Positions 43,266 through 57,047 of a DNA stretch of 64,000 nt are shown one piece after another. Position 1 is the stretch's first letter; the number at the start of each line of letters is the position of its first letter. The translations under genes were made by a program, and so were the position numbers. The notes under the pieces were generated by a model. That model was not told where the DNA came from. It was given only the letters and a program-made list of their open reading frames with translations, and made no database searches. This stretch comes from Solidesulfovibrio magneticus RS-1 (GTDB taxonomy: Bacteria > Desulfobacterota > Desulfovibrionia > Desulfovibrionales > Desulfovibrionaceae): positions 992,001 through 1,056,000 of the forward strand of contig NC_012796.1 of the NCBI RefSeq assembly GCF_000010665.1, read 5' to 3'.

Positions 43266-43722
43266 ACTACCCCTGGCCGGATGGTTATCATGGTGTTGGG
43301 TCGAAAAATACGTATGACCACTTTTTAAAAGAGTGGCAAACTGGACCGATGGCGTCAATGACCGTCAGAGTAATGAATGTTGGCATTCCGACGACCGGCA
43401 TGACATTCCTTAGCCTTGCGGCACAGACGCCCTCTATCCTGTGAATTATTCCAAACAAATTACTTTCATCGCAACAAATCTTGTCTTTTGGTTGAAAACA
43501 CCAAACAAATCATCATCCACAAGCCACTTCAGCTATTTTTACGAAGTACTTCACGAAGGAAACATCTACCATATCGACATGTTGCACAACACCTCACCAT
43601 GCGCGATCAACTTAACAAAACACGTTCTCCGGACGAGGCCATACACCGTAGACAGATAAACCATGATCTTGTAATCAACAACGGCAAGGGATCTTAATCC
43701 AACCTACCCGAGGTATGCGGCC
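43266..43722. other. divergent intergenic region
   Basis: Lies between leftward and rightward gene pairs, so it probably carries two promoters. AT-rich at 43440-43600. Open frames of 72-93 codons occur but have no RBS and no protein-like features. Confidence 0.4.
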
Positions 43723-44523
43723 ATGACGACCAATACGTTGAAAAACATGGTATGGCATACCTCAACCCTTTTGATATATTTCATTCTTTTGTGTCTTGGC
43801 GCACCGGCCGAGGCCGGCACCATTGCGAGCGGTCGCCTGGAATGGACGGCCCTTGGGCTCACCTCATTTGACGCGGGTGGCGAAACATACCCTTTTACCA
43901 TTACAGGGCCAGGCACACTCGTCGTCACGCTCACTATCAGCCCCTATTATGCCAGGGACAACTCCAGCTCTCGAGACAAATTGTTACAGTATGACAACGA
44001 CGGCTGGAAGGCCGTCAAATCCGAATCGTGGTTTGACGACCGCCCCCGTTCGGCCTTTTCGAGTGACCCACAGCCCGATGGTTCCATACGGGTCTATAAA
44101 TCCCGTGTCGAATACCAGATACCTGCACAAACTTTTTCCAGAAAATTCCACCTGATTGAGCCCAAAAAATGTGGCCTTGCCGATTGCAGCCGCCGGGCGG
44201 CGGCAGCGGCTTTTACAGCGGAGTTCATACCCCAGGGCCAAGTCCCAGCCGGCAAATCCGGTACCTCGGCGACTCCTTCCGCGTCCACGGGGCTTGAGCG
44301 GGGGATTGACCGGCCAGGACTGGACCTGCAGTGCGTTTTCCCATCCCCCTCGGCCACAGCCTGCCAAAGCCTGTGCCAAGACACCGATGCATGCATGGCC
44401 TTTACCTGGGTCAAGCCCGGGCATGTCCAACAAGCGCCCTTCAATGGAAATTCCATATGCTGCATGAAAAAAGCCGTGCCCAAGGCCCGTCAGGACGACT
44501 GCTGCGTTTCCGGGGTCAAATAA
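43723..44523 (+). CDS. exported protein with C-terminal PAN/Apple-like domain
   Basis: 266 aa. Signal peptide (LLIYFILLCLGAPAEA), a beta-rich N-terminal domain (~32-175; TGPGTLVVTLTISPYYARDN), a Ser/Thr/Gly linker, and a Cys-rich C-terminus: RPGLDLQCVFPSPSATACQS, LCQDTDACMAFTWVKPG and SICCMKKAVP, spaced like PAN_4 domains. PAN domains bind proteins or glycans outside the membrane. GAGG precedes the ATG. First of three rightward genes. Confidence 0.8.
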   Translation: MTTNTLKNMVWHTSTLLIYFILLCLGAPAEAGTIASGRLEWTALGLTSFDAGGETYPFTITGPGTLVVTLTISPYYARDNSSSRDKLLQYDNDGWKAVKSESWFDDRPRSAFSSDPQPDGSIRVYKSRVEYQIPAQTFSRKFHLIEPKKCGLADCSRRAAAAAFTAEFIPQGQVPAGKSGTSATPSASTGLERGIDRPGLDLQCVFPSPSATACQSLCQDTDACMAFTWVKPGHVQQAPFNGNSICCMKKAVPKARQDDCCVSGVK

Positions 44524-44543
44524 CCGCTTCAAGTGAGCAGCCT

Positions 44544-45455
44544 ATGGCGCGACGCTGTTTGCTGACCAGTCTTTTGCTCGTTTTCGTGACGACCGCGCCG
44601 CTTCGGGCAGAAGTTGCGATCCCCCCGCTGGTCTACACCCTGGGCGACGCGGTGATGTTCAAGACCGGGGGCCAGTCCATAATGCTTGGCCATGGAAGCC
44701 AACCTACCCTCTCGCCGGAAGCACGCCAGGCTGCCTGGGTAGAACATGGCGACGACCCGGCCCAGGCGCGGCTGATGTTGTGCGATATCGCCTCCGGCAA
44801 CGCCAGCATACTGGCCAAGCCCGGCGGGAACCTGCATTCCCCGAGTTTCTCCCCGGACGGAGGGAACGTCATTTTCGTTCGCCGAACTGAAACCGGTCAG
44901 TCTGAATTGTGGTCCGTACGCCCGGGCGAAAAACCGCGAAAGCTGGCCCAGGCCGGCGGTCTAGCCGGCGACGACTTCTTCGAGCCTGTGTTCTCGCTGG
45001 CCGATGGCCGCATTCTCTACCACGACTTGGAATCTCTCTACTCGATGAGCCTAACCGGCCAGAAAAACAACCAAACGCCACTTAAGAACTTCAATCAAGG
45101 GCATACAGGGGCCTTCACCAGCACCGCCCGCTTCATCCCAAGACCTAACTCCACGACACTGGCTTTTTCCATGTCAGTCGAAGGCTCCCCGCTTTTCCGC
45201 AAGAAAGTTCCAGATTTGAGCTCCGCGCTATTTCTCTACGACCCTCAATCCAGAAGCGCCTCGCGACTCACCCCGCATAACATAACTGCCTTTGCCCCAG
45301 CCTGGACAACAGATGGCCAGGCTCTGGTATTCACCGGGTACAGCGACAAGCACGCGGGTACCGCTAGGCCATTTCGAATTTGGATGATTCGACCTGGCCA
45401 GCCTCCCGTGGACATGGGGCCAGGTGAAGATCCTAGGCCGGCCTCTGGTCCTTAA
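44544..45455 (+). CDS. exported TolB/WD40-like beta-propeller protein
   Basis: 303 aa from the ATG at 44544, 20 bp after the PAN gene. Signal peptide (LTSLLLVFVTTAPLRAE), then PD40 blades such as SPSFSPDGGNVIFVRRTETG and APAWTTDGQALVFTGYSDKH. No enzymatic motif. Likely a periplasmic binding propeller working with its neighbours. Confidence 0.8.
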   Translation: MARRCLLTSLLLVFVTTAPLRAEVAIPPLVYTLGDAVMFKTGGQSIMLGHGSQPTLSPEARQAAWVEHGDDPAQARLMLCDIASGNASILAKPGGNLHSPSFSPDGGNVIFVRRTETGQSELWSVRPGEKPRKLAQAGGLAGDDFFEPVFSLADGRILYHDLESLYSMSLTGQKNNQTPLKNFNQGHTGAFTSTARFIPRPNSTTLAFSMSVEGSPLFRKKVPDLSSALFLYDPQSRSASRLTPHNITAFAPAWTTDGQALVFTGYSDKHAGTARPFRIWMIRPGQPPVDMGPGEDPRPASGP

Positions 45456-45479
45456 GCCCTTCCGCGAGGAGAACCGGTC

Positions 45480-46028
45480 ATGCGTATCGTCATAACCGCT
45501 GCCATGGCCTTGCTGCTGGTCTTGGCGACAACAGGAGTGCCCCTGGCTCTGGAACCCGCTGCGGCGACCAAGGCGAAGCTTGACAGGGTGTGTTCGCGGA
45601 CAGCCGAATATGACTGTTACACGAATCACAAATACGGCTATGTGCTGGCTTGGCCCAGACTCATCCTCAAGCCGCTTGGAGAATCGGATGCGGGCGACGG
45701 CCAAGTCTTCACCGCCCTGCGTGGACGAGCCGAGCTTCGGTGCTGGGCTGGCTTCAACGACGTCCTTGAACAAACCATTCCCCAAGCCTTCGCCCAGGCC
45801 CTCAATGAACCCGGCCGCCGAGTGACGTACCAGCACATGGGCAAGGATTTCTTCGTCATTTCGGGCCTGGAAGGTCAGGACATCTTCTACCGAAAAACCC
45901 TACTGGCTCACGACATCCTTGCTTCCTTCGAATTTGTGTACGAACCGTCCTTCAAAGCTCTACTTGATCCAGTAATCAGAGATCTGTCGTCCTCATTCAG
46001 CATCGATCCAGCTTTCGGCTACCAATAA
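45480..46028 (+). CDS. exported hypothetical protein, 182 aa
   Basis: Signal peptide (ITAAMALLLVLATTGVPLAL). Mature part has RVCSRTAEYDCYTNHKYGYV, a Cys pair, and a C-terminal helical region. GAGGAG lies before the ATG, 25 bp after the propeller gene. The layout resembles small lipoprotein-like partners of PsbP type (FEFVYEPSFKALLDPVIRDL near the end), but I cannot assign a family. Confidence 0.7.
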   Translation: MRIVITAAMALLLVLATTGVPLALEPAAATKAKLDRVCSRTAEYDCYTNHKYGYVLAWPRLILKPLGESDAGDGQVFTALRGRAELRCWAGFNDVLEQTIPQAFAQALNEPGRRVTYQHMGKDFFVISGLEGQDIFYRKTLLAHDILASFEFVYEPSFKALLDPVIRDLSSSFSIDPAFGYQ

Positions 46029-46142
46029 GGCCCCTCGACCGCGCGCCGAAGTCGCCAGGATTACCGAACGAGGGAGCGCCCAGACACGGCCGCTTGTGAA
46101 AACGCCATCACGGCAGCAAAGGTAGGCCCAGTTCGGTACCCT

Positions 46143-46220
46143 GAGGTGGTCATTGACCACTGTCACCGCAATGCCGAAGCCGAAAGGTTGGTTGATGCGA
46201 TCTTCGGGAAGGTTGAGTAG
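46143..46220 (+). pseudogene. 3' remnant of the 70-aa gene family
   Basis: Reads VVIDHCHRNAEAERLVDAIF then GKVE and stop, matching the C-terminus of the protein at 65-277 with few changes. The N-terminal two thirds are gone. Similarity to the other locus continues downstream to about 46265. The rest of 46029-46142 has no gene. Confidence 0.75.
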
Positions 46221-46254
46221 ACGATCAACGCCGTCAACGTCTCCGGGCGATACC

Positions 46255-46362
46255 TTACGCCCCCTCTGCGAGACTGACCTTGGCGATGGGAATATCGAGC
46301 TCCTCGCCAAGCCGCTCCCATTCGTCAGCGTTCCTGGACGCGAAGGTCGTGCTGAGTTCTCC
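46255..46362 (-). pseudogene. CoA-transferase fragment (copy 2, 3'-side piece)
   Basis: Reads GELSTTFASRNADEWERLGE then ELDIPIAKVSLAEGA and stop, matching the end of the 27382-28233 frame. It is the continuation of 38339-38643, separated by the IS66 pair and the inversion. Flank AGTTCTCC (46355-46362) is the complement of the GGAGAACT at 38636-38643. Confidence 0.85.
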
Positions 46363-46415
46363 GTAAGCGCTCAATAAGGCGCGTCTTGTTAGGGCGAGCA
46401 GGAAGCAGGATAAGC

Positions 46416-47987
46416 TCAGGCAGGTATGATGAGGCTTTGAGGATCGCTGTACTGGGGCAGGAGGGCCTTGCGTTGGGCGTCAGTGGTTGCCGCCGGCAAG
46501 TGCTCGAAGAGGTGGCGCAGGTAGCGGTATGGCTCCAGCCCGTTGGCCTTGGCCGTTTCGATGAGGGAGTAGATGGTGGCCGAGGCGTCGGCTCCGCGCG
46601 GATGGCCTGAGAACAGCCAGTTTTTGCGGCCCACGGCAAAGGGGCGGATGGCGTTTTCGGCCAGGTTGTTGTCCGGACGCAGTCGGCCGTCTTCCAGGTA
46701 GACGACCAACCGCTCCCACTGTTTGATAGCATAGCCAATGGCCTTGCCGAGCAGACTCTTGGGCGGGGTGGTGGCGGCGCGTGCATCGAGCAGCGCCTTA
46801 AGCTTGTCCAGGATCGGCCTGGATTTTTCGGCTCGCAGGACCTTGATCTGCTCCGGATTGAGCTGTTGCCTTTCGGCTTGGTGCTCCACGCCGTAGAGTT
46901 TGCCGATCAGATCGAGGACGGCATGGGCCGTGCCGCCTTTGGCCTTCTTGCCAGCGGACTTCTCGACCTCGACGAACTTGCGCCGGACATGGGCCAAACA
47001 GCCGAGATGGCGCAGGCCTTCCCGTTCGCCCAGGGCCTCATAGCCGCTGTAGCCGTCGGTCTGCAGATAGCCTTTGAAATCGCCAAGAATTTCCGCAGCC
47101 ACGCTGCCGGCCCGGGTCGGATGATAGCGAAACAGGACGACCGGTTTTCCCGGTGTTCCGCCCCGGGCGACCCACATAAATGATTTCGTGGTGTTGGCCC
47201 GGCCTGGTTCGGCAAGCACCTGGACCGTGGTTTCGTCCATGTTGACGATGGGGCCGGAACGAATTTCAGCGATGATCATGTCGATGAGCGGATCGCAGGA
47301 CTTGGCTACGCGGATCATCCAGCCAGCCAGGGTTCCCCGGGAGATGTCCAGCCCCAGGCGAGCGAACTGATCCTCCTGGCGGTACAGGGGCAGCGCGTCG
47401 GCATACTTGGCCACGGCGACATGGGCCAAAAGGCCCTGAGTCACGATGCCCTGGGGGATGATTTGGGGTGGCATGGGCGCGGTTTTCACCGTCGGCCCAT
47501 CGTCCTCCACACCTTCGCAGGTACGGCAGGCGTATTTTGGCCGGATGTGGCGGATGACCTGGATTTTGGCCGGCACGATGTCGAGCTTTTCGCTGACTTC
47601 CTCACCGATGCGGACCAGCTCAGCGCCGCAGGGGCAGGTCTTCTCCGATTCCGGCAGGTCGTGGATGATCTCCACCCGGGGCAGATCCGCAGGGATGGGG
47701 CGACGGCCGCGTTTGCGGCGGGTGCTCGCCGGGGCGCAGGCCTCCTCGAAGGTCTGCGGTTTGTGCTCCTCCGCAGTCTGCTCGGCCTCGTCGAACAGGG
47801 AGAGCTGCTGCTCCTGGCCGGTACGGGGCTTTTTCTCGGACTTCGGGCCGTAAATGATCAGGTTCAGGAGCTGAAGGCGCTGCTCAAGTTGGACGATGTG
47901 CTCTTGCTGGTCAGCCTGACTGGCAGCCATGTTGACAATGAGAGCTTTCAGTGCGGCAGGGTCGTCAGGGAGGGAATTGATGTCCAC
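46416..47987 (-). CDS. tnpC: IS66 transposase TnpC (copy B)
   Basis: 523 aa, identical in translation to 39466-41037, with all DDE motifs intact (VNMDETTVQVL, LQTDGYSGYEAL, NLAENAIRPF). GTG start. Confidence 0.97.
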   Translation of the reverse strand: MDINSLPDDPAALKALIVNMAASQADQQEHIVQLEQRLQLLNLIIYGPKSEKKPRTGQEQQLSLFDEAEQTAEEHKPQTFEEACAPASTRRKRGRRPIPADLPRVEIIHDLPESEKTCPCGAELVRIGEEVSEKLDIVPAKIQVIRHIRPKYACRTCEGVEDDGPTVKTAPMPPQIIPQGIVTQGLLAHVAVAKYADALPLYRQEDQFARLGLDISRGTLAGWMIRVAKSCDPLIDMIIAEIRSGPIVNMDETTVQVLAEPGRANTTKSFMWVARGGTPGKPVVLFRYHPTRAGSVAAEILGDFKGYLQTDGYSGYEALGEREGLRHLGCLAHVRRKFVEVEKSAGKKAKGGTAHAVLDLIGKLYGVEHQAERQQLNPEQIKVLRAEKSRPILDKLKALLDARAATTPPKSLLGKAIGYAIKQWERLVVYLEDGRLRPDNNLAENAIRPFAVGRKNWLFSGHPRGADASATIYSLIETAKANGLEPYRYLRHLFEHLPAATTDAQRKALLPQYSDPQSLIIPA

Positions 47988-48036
47988 GGCCCGAACAATC
48001 TCTCATTATTATTCAATTTAATCAAGGCAATACTGT

Positions 48037-48390
48037 CTAAAAGAGCGTCGAATACTCCAGACGGGAGTGTCCCGTCACGGCCAGGGGATCGAGACCATCA
48101 AGCAGCCAGGCCAGTTGCCGGGAGTCAATGGCAAGCACCTCCGCCTCGCGGGTTGGCCAGCGAAACACATGCCGCTCCAGACGCTTGTGCCACAGACAAA
48201 AGCCGTTGCGATCCCAGTAGAGCAGCTTGATGATCGTCCGGCTGCGGTTGCAAAAGCCGAAAAGGTGACCGGCAAACGGATCGAGTTGCAGCTGCCGTGA
48301 AACCAGGATGGACAGCCCGTCGATGGACTTGCGCATGTCTGTGGCTCCCAGAGCCAAATAAACCCGGACGCCGCTTACCGGCGACATCAT
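48037..48390 (-). CDS. tnpB: IS66 accessory protein TnpB (copy B)
   Basis: 117 aa, identical in translation to 39063-39416 (LALGATDMRKSIDGLS; FCNRSRTIIKLLYWDRNG). ATG overlaps the tnpA stop. Confidence 0.97.
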   Translation of the reverse strand: MMSPVSGVRVYLALGATDMRKSIDGLSILVSRQLQLDPFAGHLFGFCNRSRTIIKLLYWDRNGFCLWHKRLERHVFRWPTREAEVLAIDSRQLAWLLDGLDPLAVTGHSRLEYSTLF

Positions 48391-48737
48391 AGCCGTGTCA
48401 GCGTGCGGACAAGCTTTTCCAGCACCGGCGCGGCGAAGTTGCCTCTGATCTCGATGCGAAAGGCGTTGCCCACGTGCACTAGGATCGGTGCCGGCACGGT
48501 TGCCATGTCCGCCTGGGCCGACGCCGGCAGAGGCACGGGAACGAGGGTGACGCAGGACGCGCCCTCCTTGCCAGTCGCTGCCTCCAAACGCTTCCGCCAA
48601 TAGCCCATGGAACTTTGGGAAAGACCCTGCCGCCGGCAGTAAGCCCCCTGGCTCAGGCCGCTACGATGCCAAGCCTCAATATGTTCAGACCAGTACGCCG
48701 CCTTCTCGAAACTGAGCTCTGCTGATGACGCTGCCAT
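48387..48737 (-). CDS. tnpA: IS66 accessory protein TnpA (copy B)
   Basis: 116 aa, identical in translation to 38716-39066, with the same HTH region and GGAGGG RBS. Confidence 0.95.
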   Translation of the reverse strand: MAASSAELSFEKAAYWSEHIEAWHRSGLSQGAYCRRQGLSQSSMGYWRKRLEAATGKEGASCVTLVPVPLPASAQADMATVPAPILVHVGNAFRIEIRGNFAAPVLEKLVRTLTRL

Positions 48738-48809
48738 GGTCGCCCTCCTGTGGGATAAACCATGACAGAAAACTCAAGCGGCGTAAGAAGGGGTTGATTG
48801 ACCGGTTAC

Positions 48810-48841
48810 TTTTGGAGAAGCTTCTACCCATGGCAAAGTGA
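48810..48841 (+). pseudogene. 3' end of the IS66-interrupted small membrane-peptide gene
   Basis: Reads (L)LEKLLPMAK and TGA. Joined to the complement of 41103-41166 it restores one continuous frame. Shares 12 bp with the flank of copy A. Confidence 0.45.
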
Positions 48842-48855
48842 ACGGGCCATGGTCT

Positions 48856-54954
<6,099 letters not shown>

Positions 54955-55228
54955 CGCTGGAGGCGTTTCGTCTATCCCGAGGCGCCATTAAGAATGAACG
55001 TGTCTGGCCTTCGATCTCGAATTGTCCATGCTAAAGAAGCGTATTGTTCTCGACATCTTTGTGGTCCATGGCGTTTATTTGCATGAAGAACGTGGCGTTG
55101 AAGACGTAGAGGACGGTCTCGACGGCTGGAAGGGGAGCTTGCGAGGTCATGAAGCAACAAGTCGTTGTATCAACGGCGAGGGTCTTACCTTTTCGCCTTA
55201 AGTGTTGCGCTACGGCAATGTTTTATTT

Positions 55229-55525
55229 CTATGGTCGTTGCCAAGTCGGAGCTTTGACTTCCGTCTCGATGTCGGCTTCCTTGAGAGCCGCTTCAATTTC
55301 TTCGCGGCGGAATCCCACGATAACCTTTTCGCCTATGACGATGGTCGGGAACGTGATTGCCGGGTTGAGCTTGCGGAGGGTGTCGAGAACCTGGGTTCGC
55401 TCGTCGCCGGACATGAAGTCCACGCTGACGGGGCTATAAGGGACATTGCGTTCGTCGAGAAACTCTTTGGCTTGTGTGCAGTGCGAGCAAGTTGACAGAG
55501 TGTAGATTTTTACTTTGGCAGGCAT
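55229..55525 (-). CDS. glutaredoxin-family protein (copy 2)
   Basis: 98 aa, nearly identical to 23298-23594 (same YTLSTCSHCTQAKEFLDE, NPAITFPTIVIG, GFRREEIEAAL), differing mainly around residues 28-32 and the last ten. Upstream sequence to about 55770 is also duplicated. The 274 bp on its other side (54955-55228) has no gene I can support. Confidence 0.9.
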   Translation of the reverse strand: MPAKVKIYTLSTCSHCTQAKEFLDERNVPYSPVSVDFMSGDERTQVLDTLRKLNPAITFPTIVIGEKVIVGFRREEIEAALKEADIETEVKAPTWQRP

Positions 55526-56282
55526 GGATGCAGTCTCCGGTGTTTAGTGTGTCTATGGGGTGGGCGATATGTTTATATTATCCACATCTAGGTGTTGGTG
55601 GTCAAGGAGATCGGCTGTAATAGGTTTCTTGATGTTGTCCAAGGCGAGGAGATGGGAGAGGGCTTTTTGACCTCAAACACAGCGGCATTTTTCCCGAGGC
55701 CGACGCTGCAATCTAGATAACATCTGGAGAACCGTTCCTCTGAGTCGCCAAGCAGAGTATGTCAAAAAAATGTTTATGGGGAAGATCGACAAAGTCCTGC
55801 CGTAAATCTTGAGTCTGGAAGGTATAGCTTTAGAGCGGTTGTCTATACCGGAACCGGAAAATCTTATTCGAATTTAATTTGATTTGGCGATTGTTGACCT
55901 TGCAAAGTCTCCATGTTGTTGTTCAAGATGTAGTTCTTTTAAGGATATCGAGCATCGAGCTGTTGATAGTTTTGGTGGGGTATATTTGAACTGCAAAAAG
56001 ATGTCGTTTGTTTCTATCGGTGAGATAGTTAAGTATAGTGAGAATGCGCAAGTAGTTTTGCTGTATGATAGAGTATTGATCTTGAGTAATGACAATCTTC
56101 TTTGCGTTAAATATTAGTAAATAAAAGATTAGAAACAGTGTTTTGTTGTCGTATTTGAGTTTGTTGATGGATTGAAAAGTCAAGTTTCTTGTTCACTTCT
56201 TATTTCGTAGAGGCAATAAGTGGCTATTCCCCTAGGTGCCCACTTTTGATTCAGGATTCCTCTACAGTGCAGCAAAATCTTC
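55526..56282. other. intergenic region, duplicated part then AT-rich part
   Basis: 55526-55770 is the duplicated upstream segment shared with 23600-23830. 55780-56270 is AT-rich. One frame of 77 codons (55884-56117, TTG start, CCCSRCSSFKDIEHR) has protein-like composition but no RBS and no relatives I know; I leave it unassigned. Confidence 0.4.
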
Positions 56283-56351
56283 ATCCTCGGCCTTGCCGTC
56301 CACAAACTGGTCGTCGCGAAAAAGCTGGAGCAGATATTCGAGTTCCGGCGG
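56283..56351 (+). pseudogene. SRPBCC gene 3' fragment
   Basis: Reads ILGLAVHKLVVAKKLEQIFE then FRR, matching residues ~125-146 of the 4342-4803 protein almost exactly, and stops abruptly at TTCCGGCGGC. It abuts the end of kdpE. Confidence 0.75.
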
Positions 56352-57047
56352 CTATCCATCTGCAAAACGATAGCCGATGCCGGTTTCTGTCCGGAGATAG
56401 CGCGGGCGGGCAGGATCCTGCTCGATTTTCTGCCGCAGCTTGTGGATGTGGATGCGTACGTAATGCTCCTGTCCCTGGCTTTGTTTGCCCCAGACCGCTT
56501 TGAGGAGTTGGCCGTGGGTGACCACCTTGCCGGCATGACGGGCCAAGTAGGCCAGCAGCTTGAACTCCGTCGGGGTCAGGTGAAGATCTTGTGCCGCAAG
56601 GCCCGCCGTATGGGCCTCCATATCGATCCATAACTCCCCGAACACGTAGCGAGTGGGTGGCGACTCTCCGTCTCCGCCACCGCGCCGAAGGCAAACCCGG
56701 ATACGCGCGGCCAATTCCGCCAGGCTGAAGGGCTTGGTGAGGTAGTCGGACGCGCCAAGGTCCAAGGCCGTCACTTTGTCCCGTTCCCGCGCTCGAACGG
56801 ACAGGACAATGACCTTGGCCCGGACCCACATGGGCAGCGCGCGCAGCAGCTCCTCCCCATCCATGTCGGGCAGCCCCAGGTCGAGGAGGATGACGTCCGG
56901 TTCATGGGACGCGATCAGGGAAAGGGCCTCGCGGCCCAAGCCAGCCTCGACGACGGCGTAGCCCTCGGCCTCCAGAAACGGCGTCAGAAAGCGGCGGATG
57001 GGCGGCTCGTCGTCAACAATGAGGATGGTTTTCTTATTCGTTCGCAT
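56352..57047 (-). CDS. kdpE: KdpE response regulator
   Basis: 231 aa. OmpR/PhoB type: receiver with ILIVDDEPPIRRFL, phospho-Asp in VILLDLGLPDMDG, Lys in DYLTKPFSLAEL; winged-helix DNA-binding domain with LTPTEFKLLAYLARHAGKVV and EHYVRIHIHKLRQKIE, then GIGYRFAD. Activates kdpABC under K+ limitation. Its start overlaps kdpD by 14 nt and has no separate RBS, so it is translationally coupled. Its stop codon directly meets an SRPBCC gene fragment. Confidence 0.97.
   Translation of the reverse strand: MRTNKKTILIVDDEPPIRRFLTPFLEAEGYAVVEAGLGREALSLIASHEPDVILLDLGLPDMDGEELLRALPMWVRAKVIVLSVRARERDKVTALDLGASDYLTKPFSLAELAARIRVCLRRGGGDGESPPTRYVFGELWIDMEAHTAGLAAQDLHLTPTEFKLLAYLARHAGKVVTHGQLLKAVWGKQSQGQEHYVRIHIHKLRQKIEQDPARPRYLRTETGIGYRFADG

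Larger units (their letters stand above)
46363..48809 (-). mobile_element. IS66-family insertion sequence, copy B (2447 bp)
   Basis: Same length and same proteins as copy A, opposite orientation. Right end GTAAGCGCTCAAT at 46363; left end (complement) GTAACCGGTCAAT at 48809. Its two flanks do not match each other but each matches a flank of copy A. Confidence 0.97.

Noticed and set aside
43416-43697. Two small plus-strand frames between the divergent gene sets
   Set aside because: No RBS, unusual composition, more likely promoter region.
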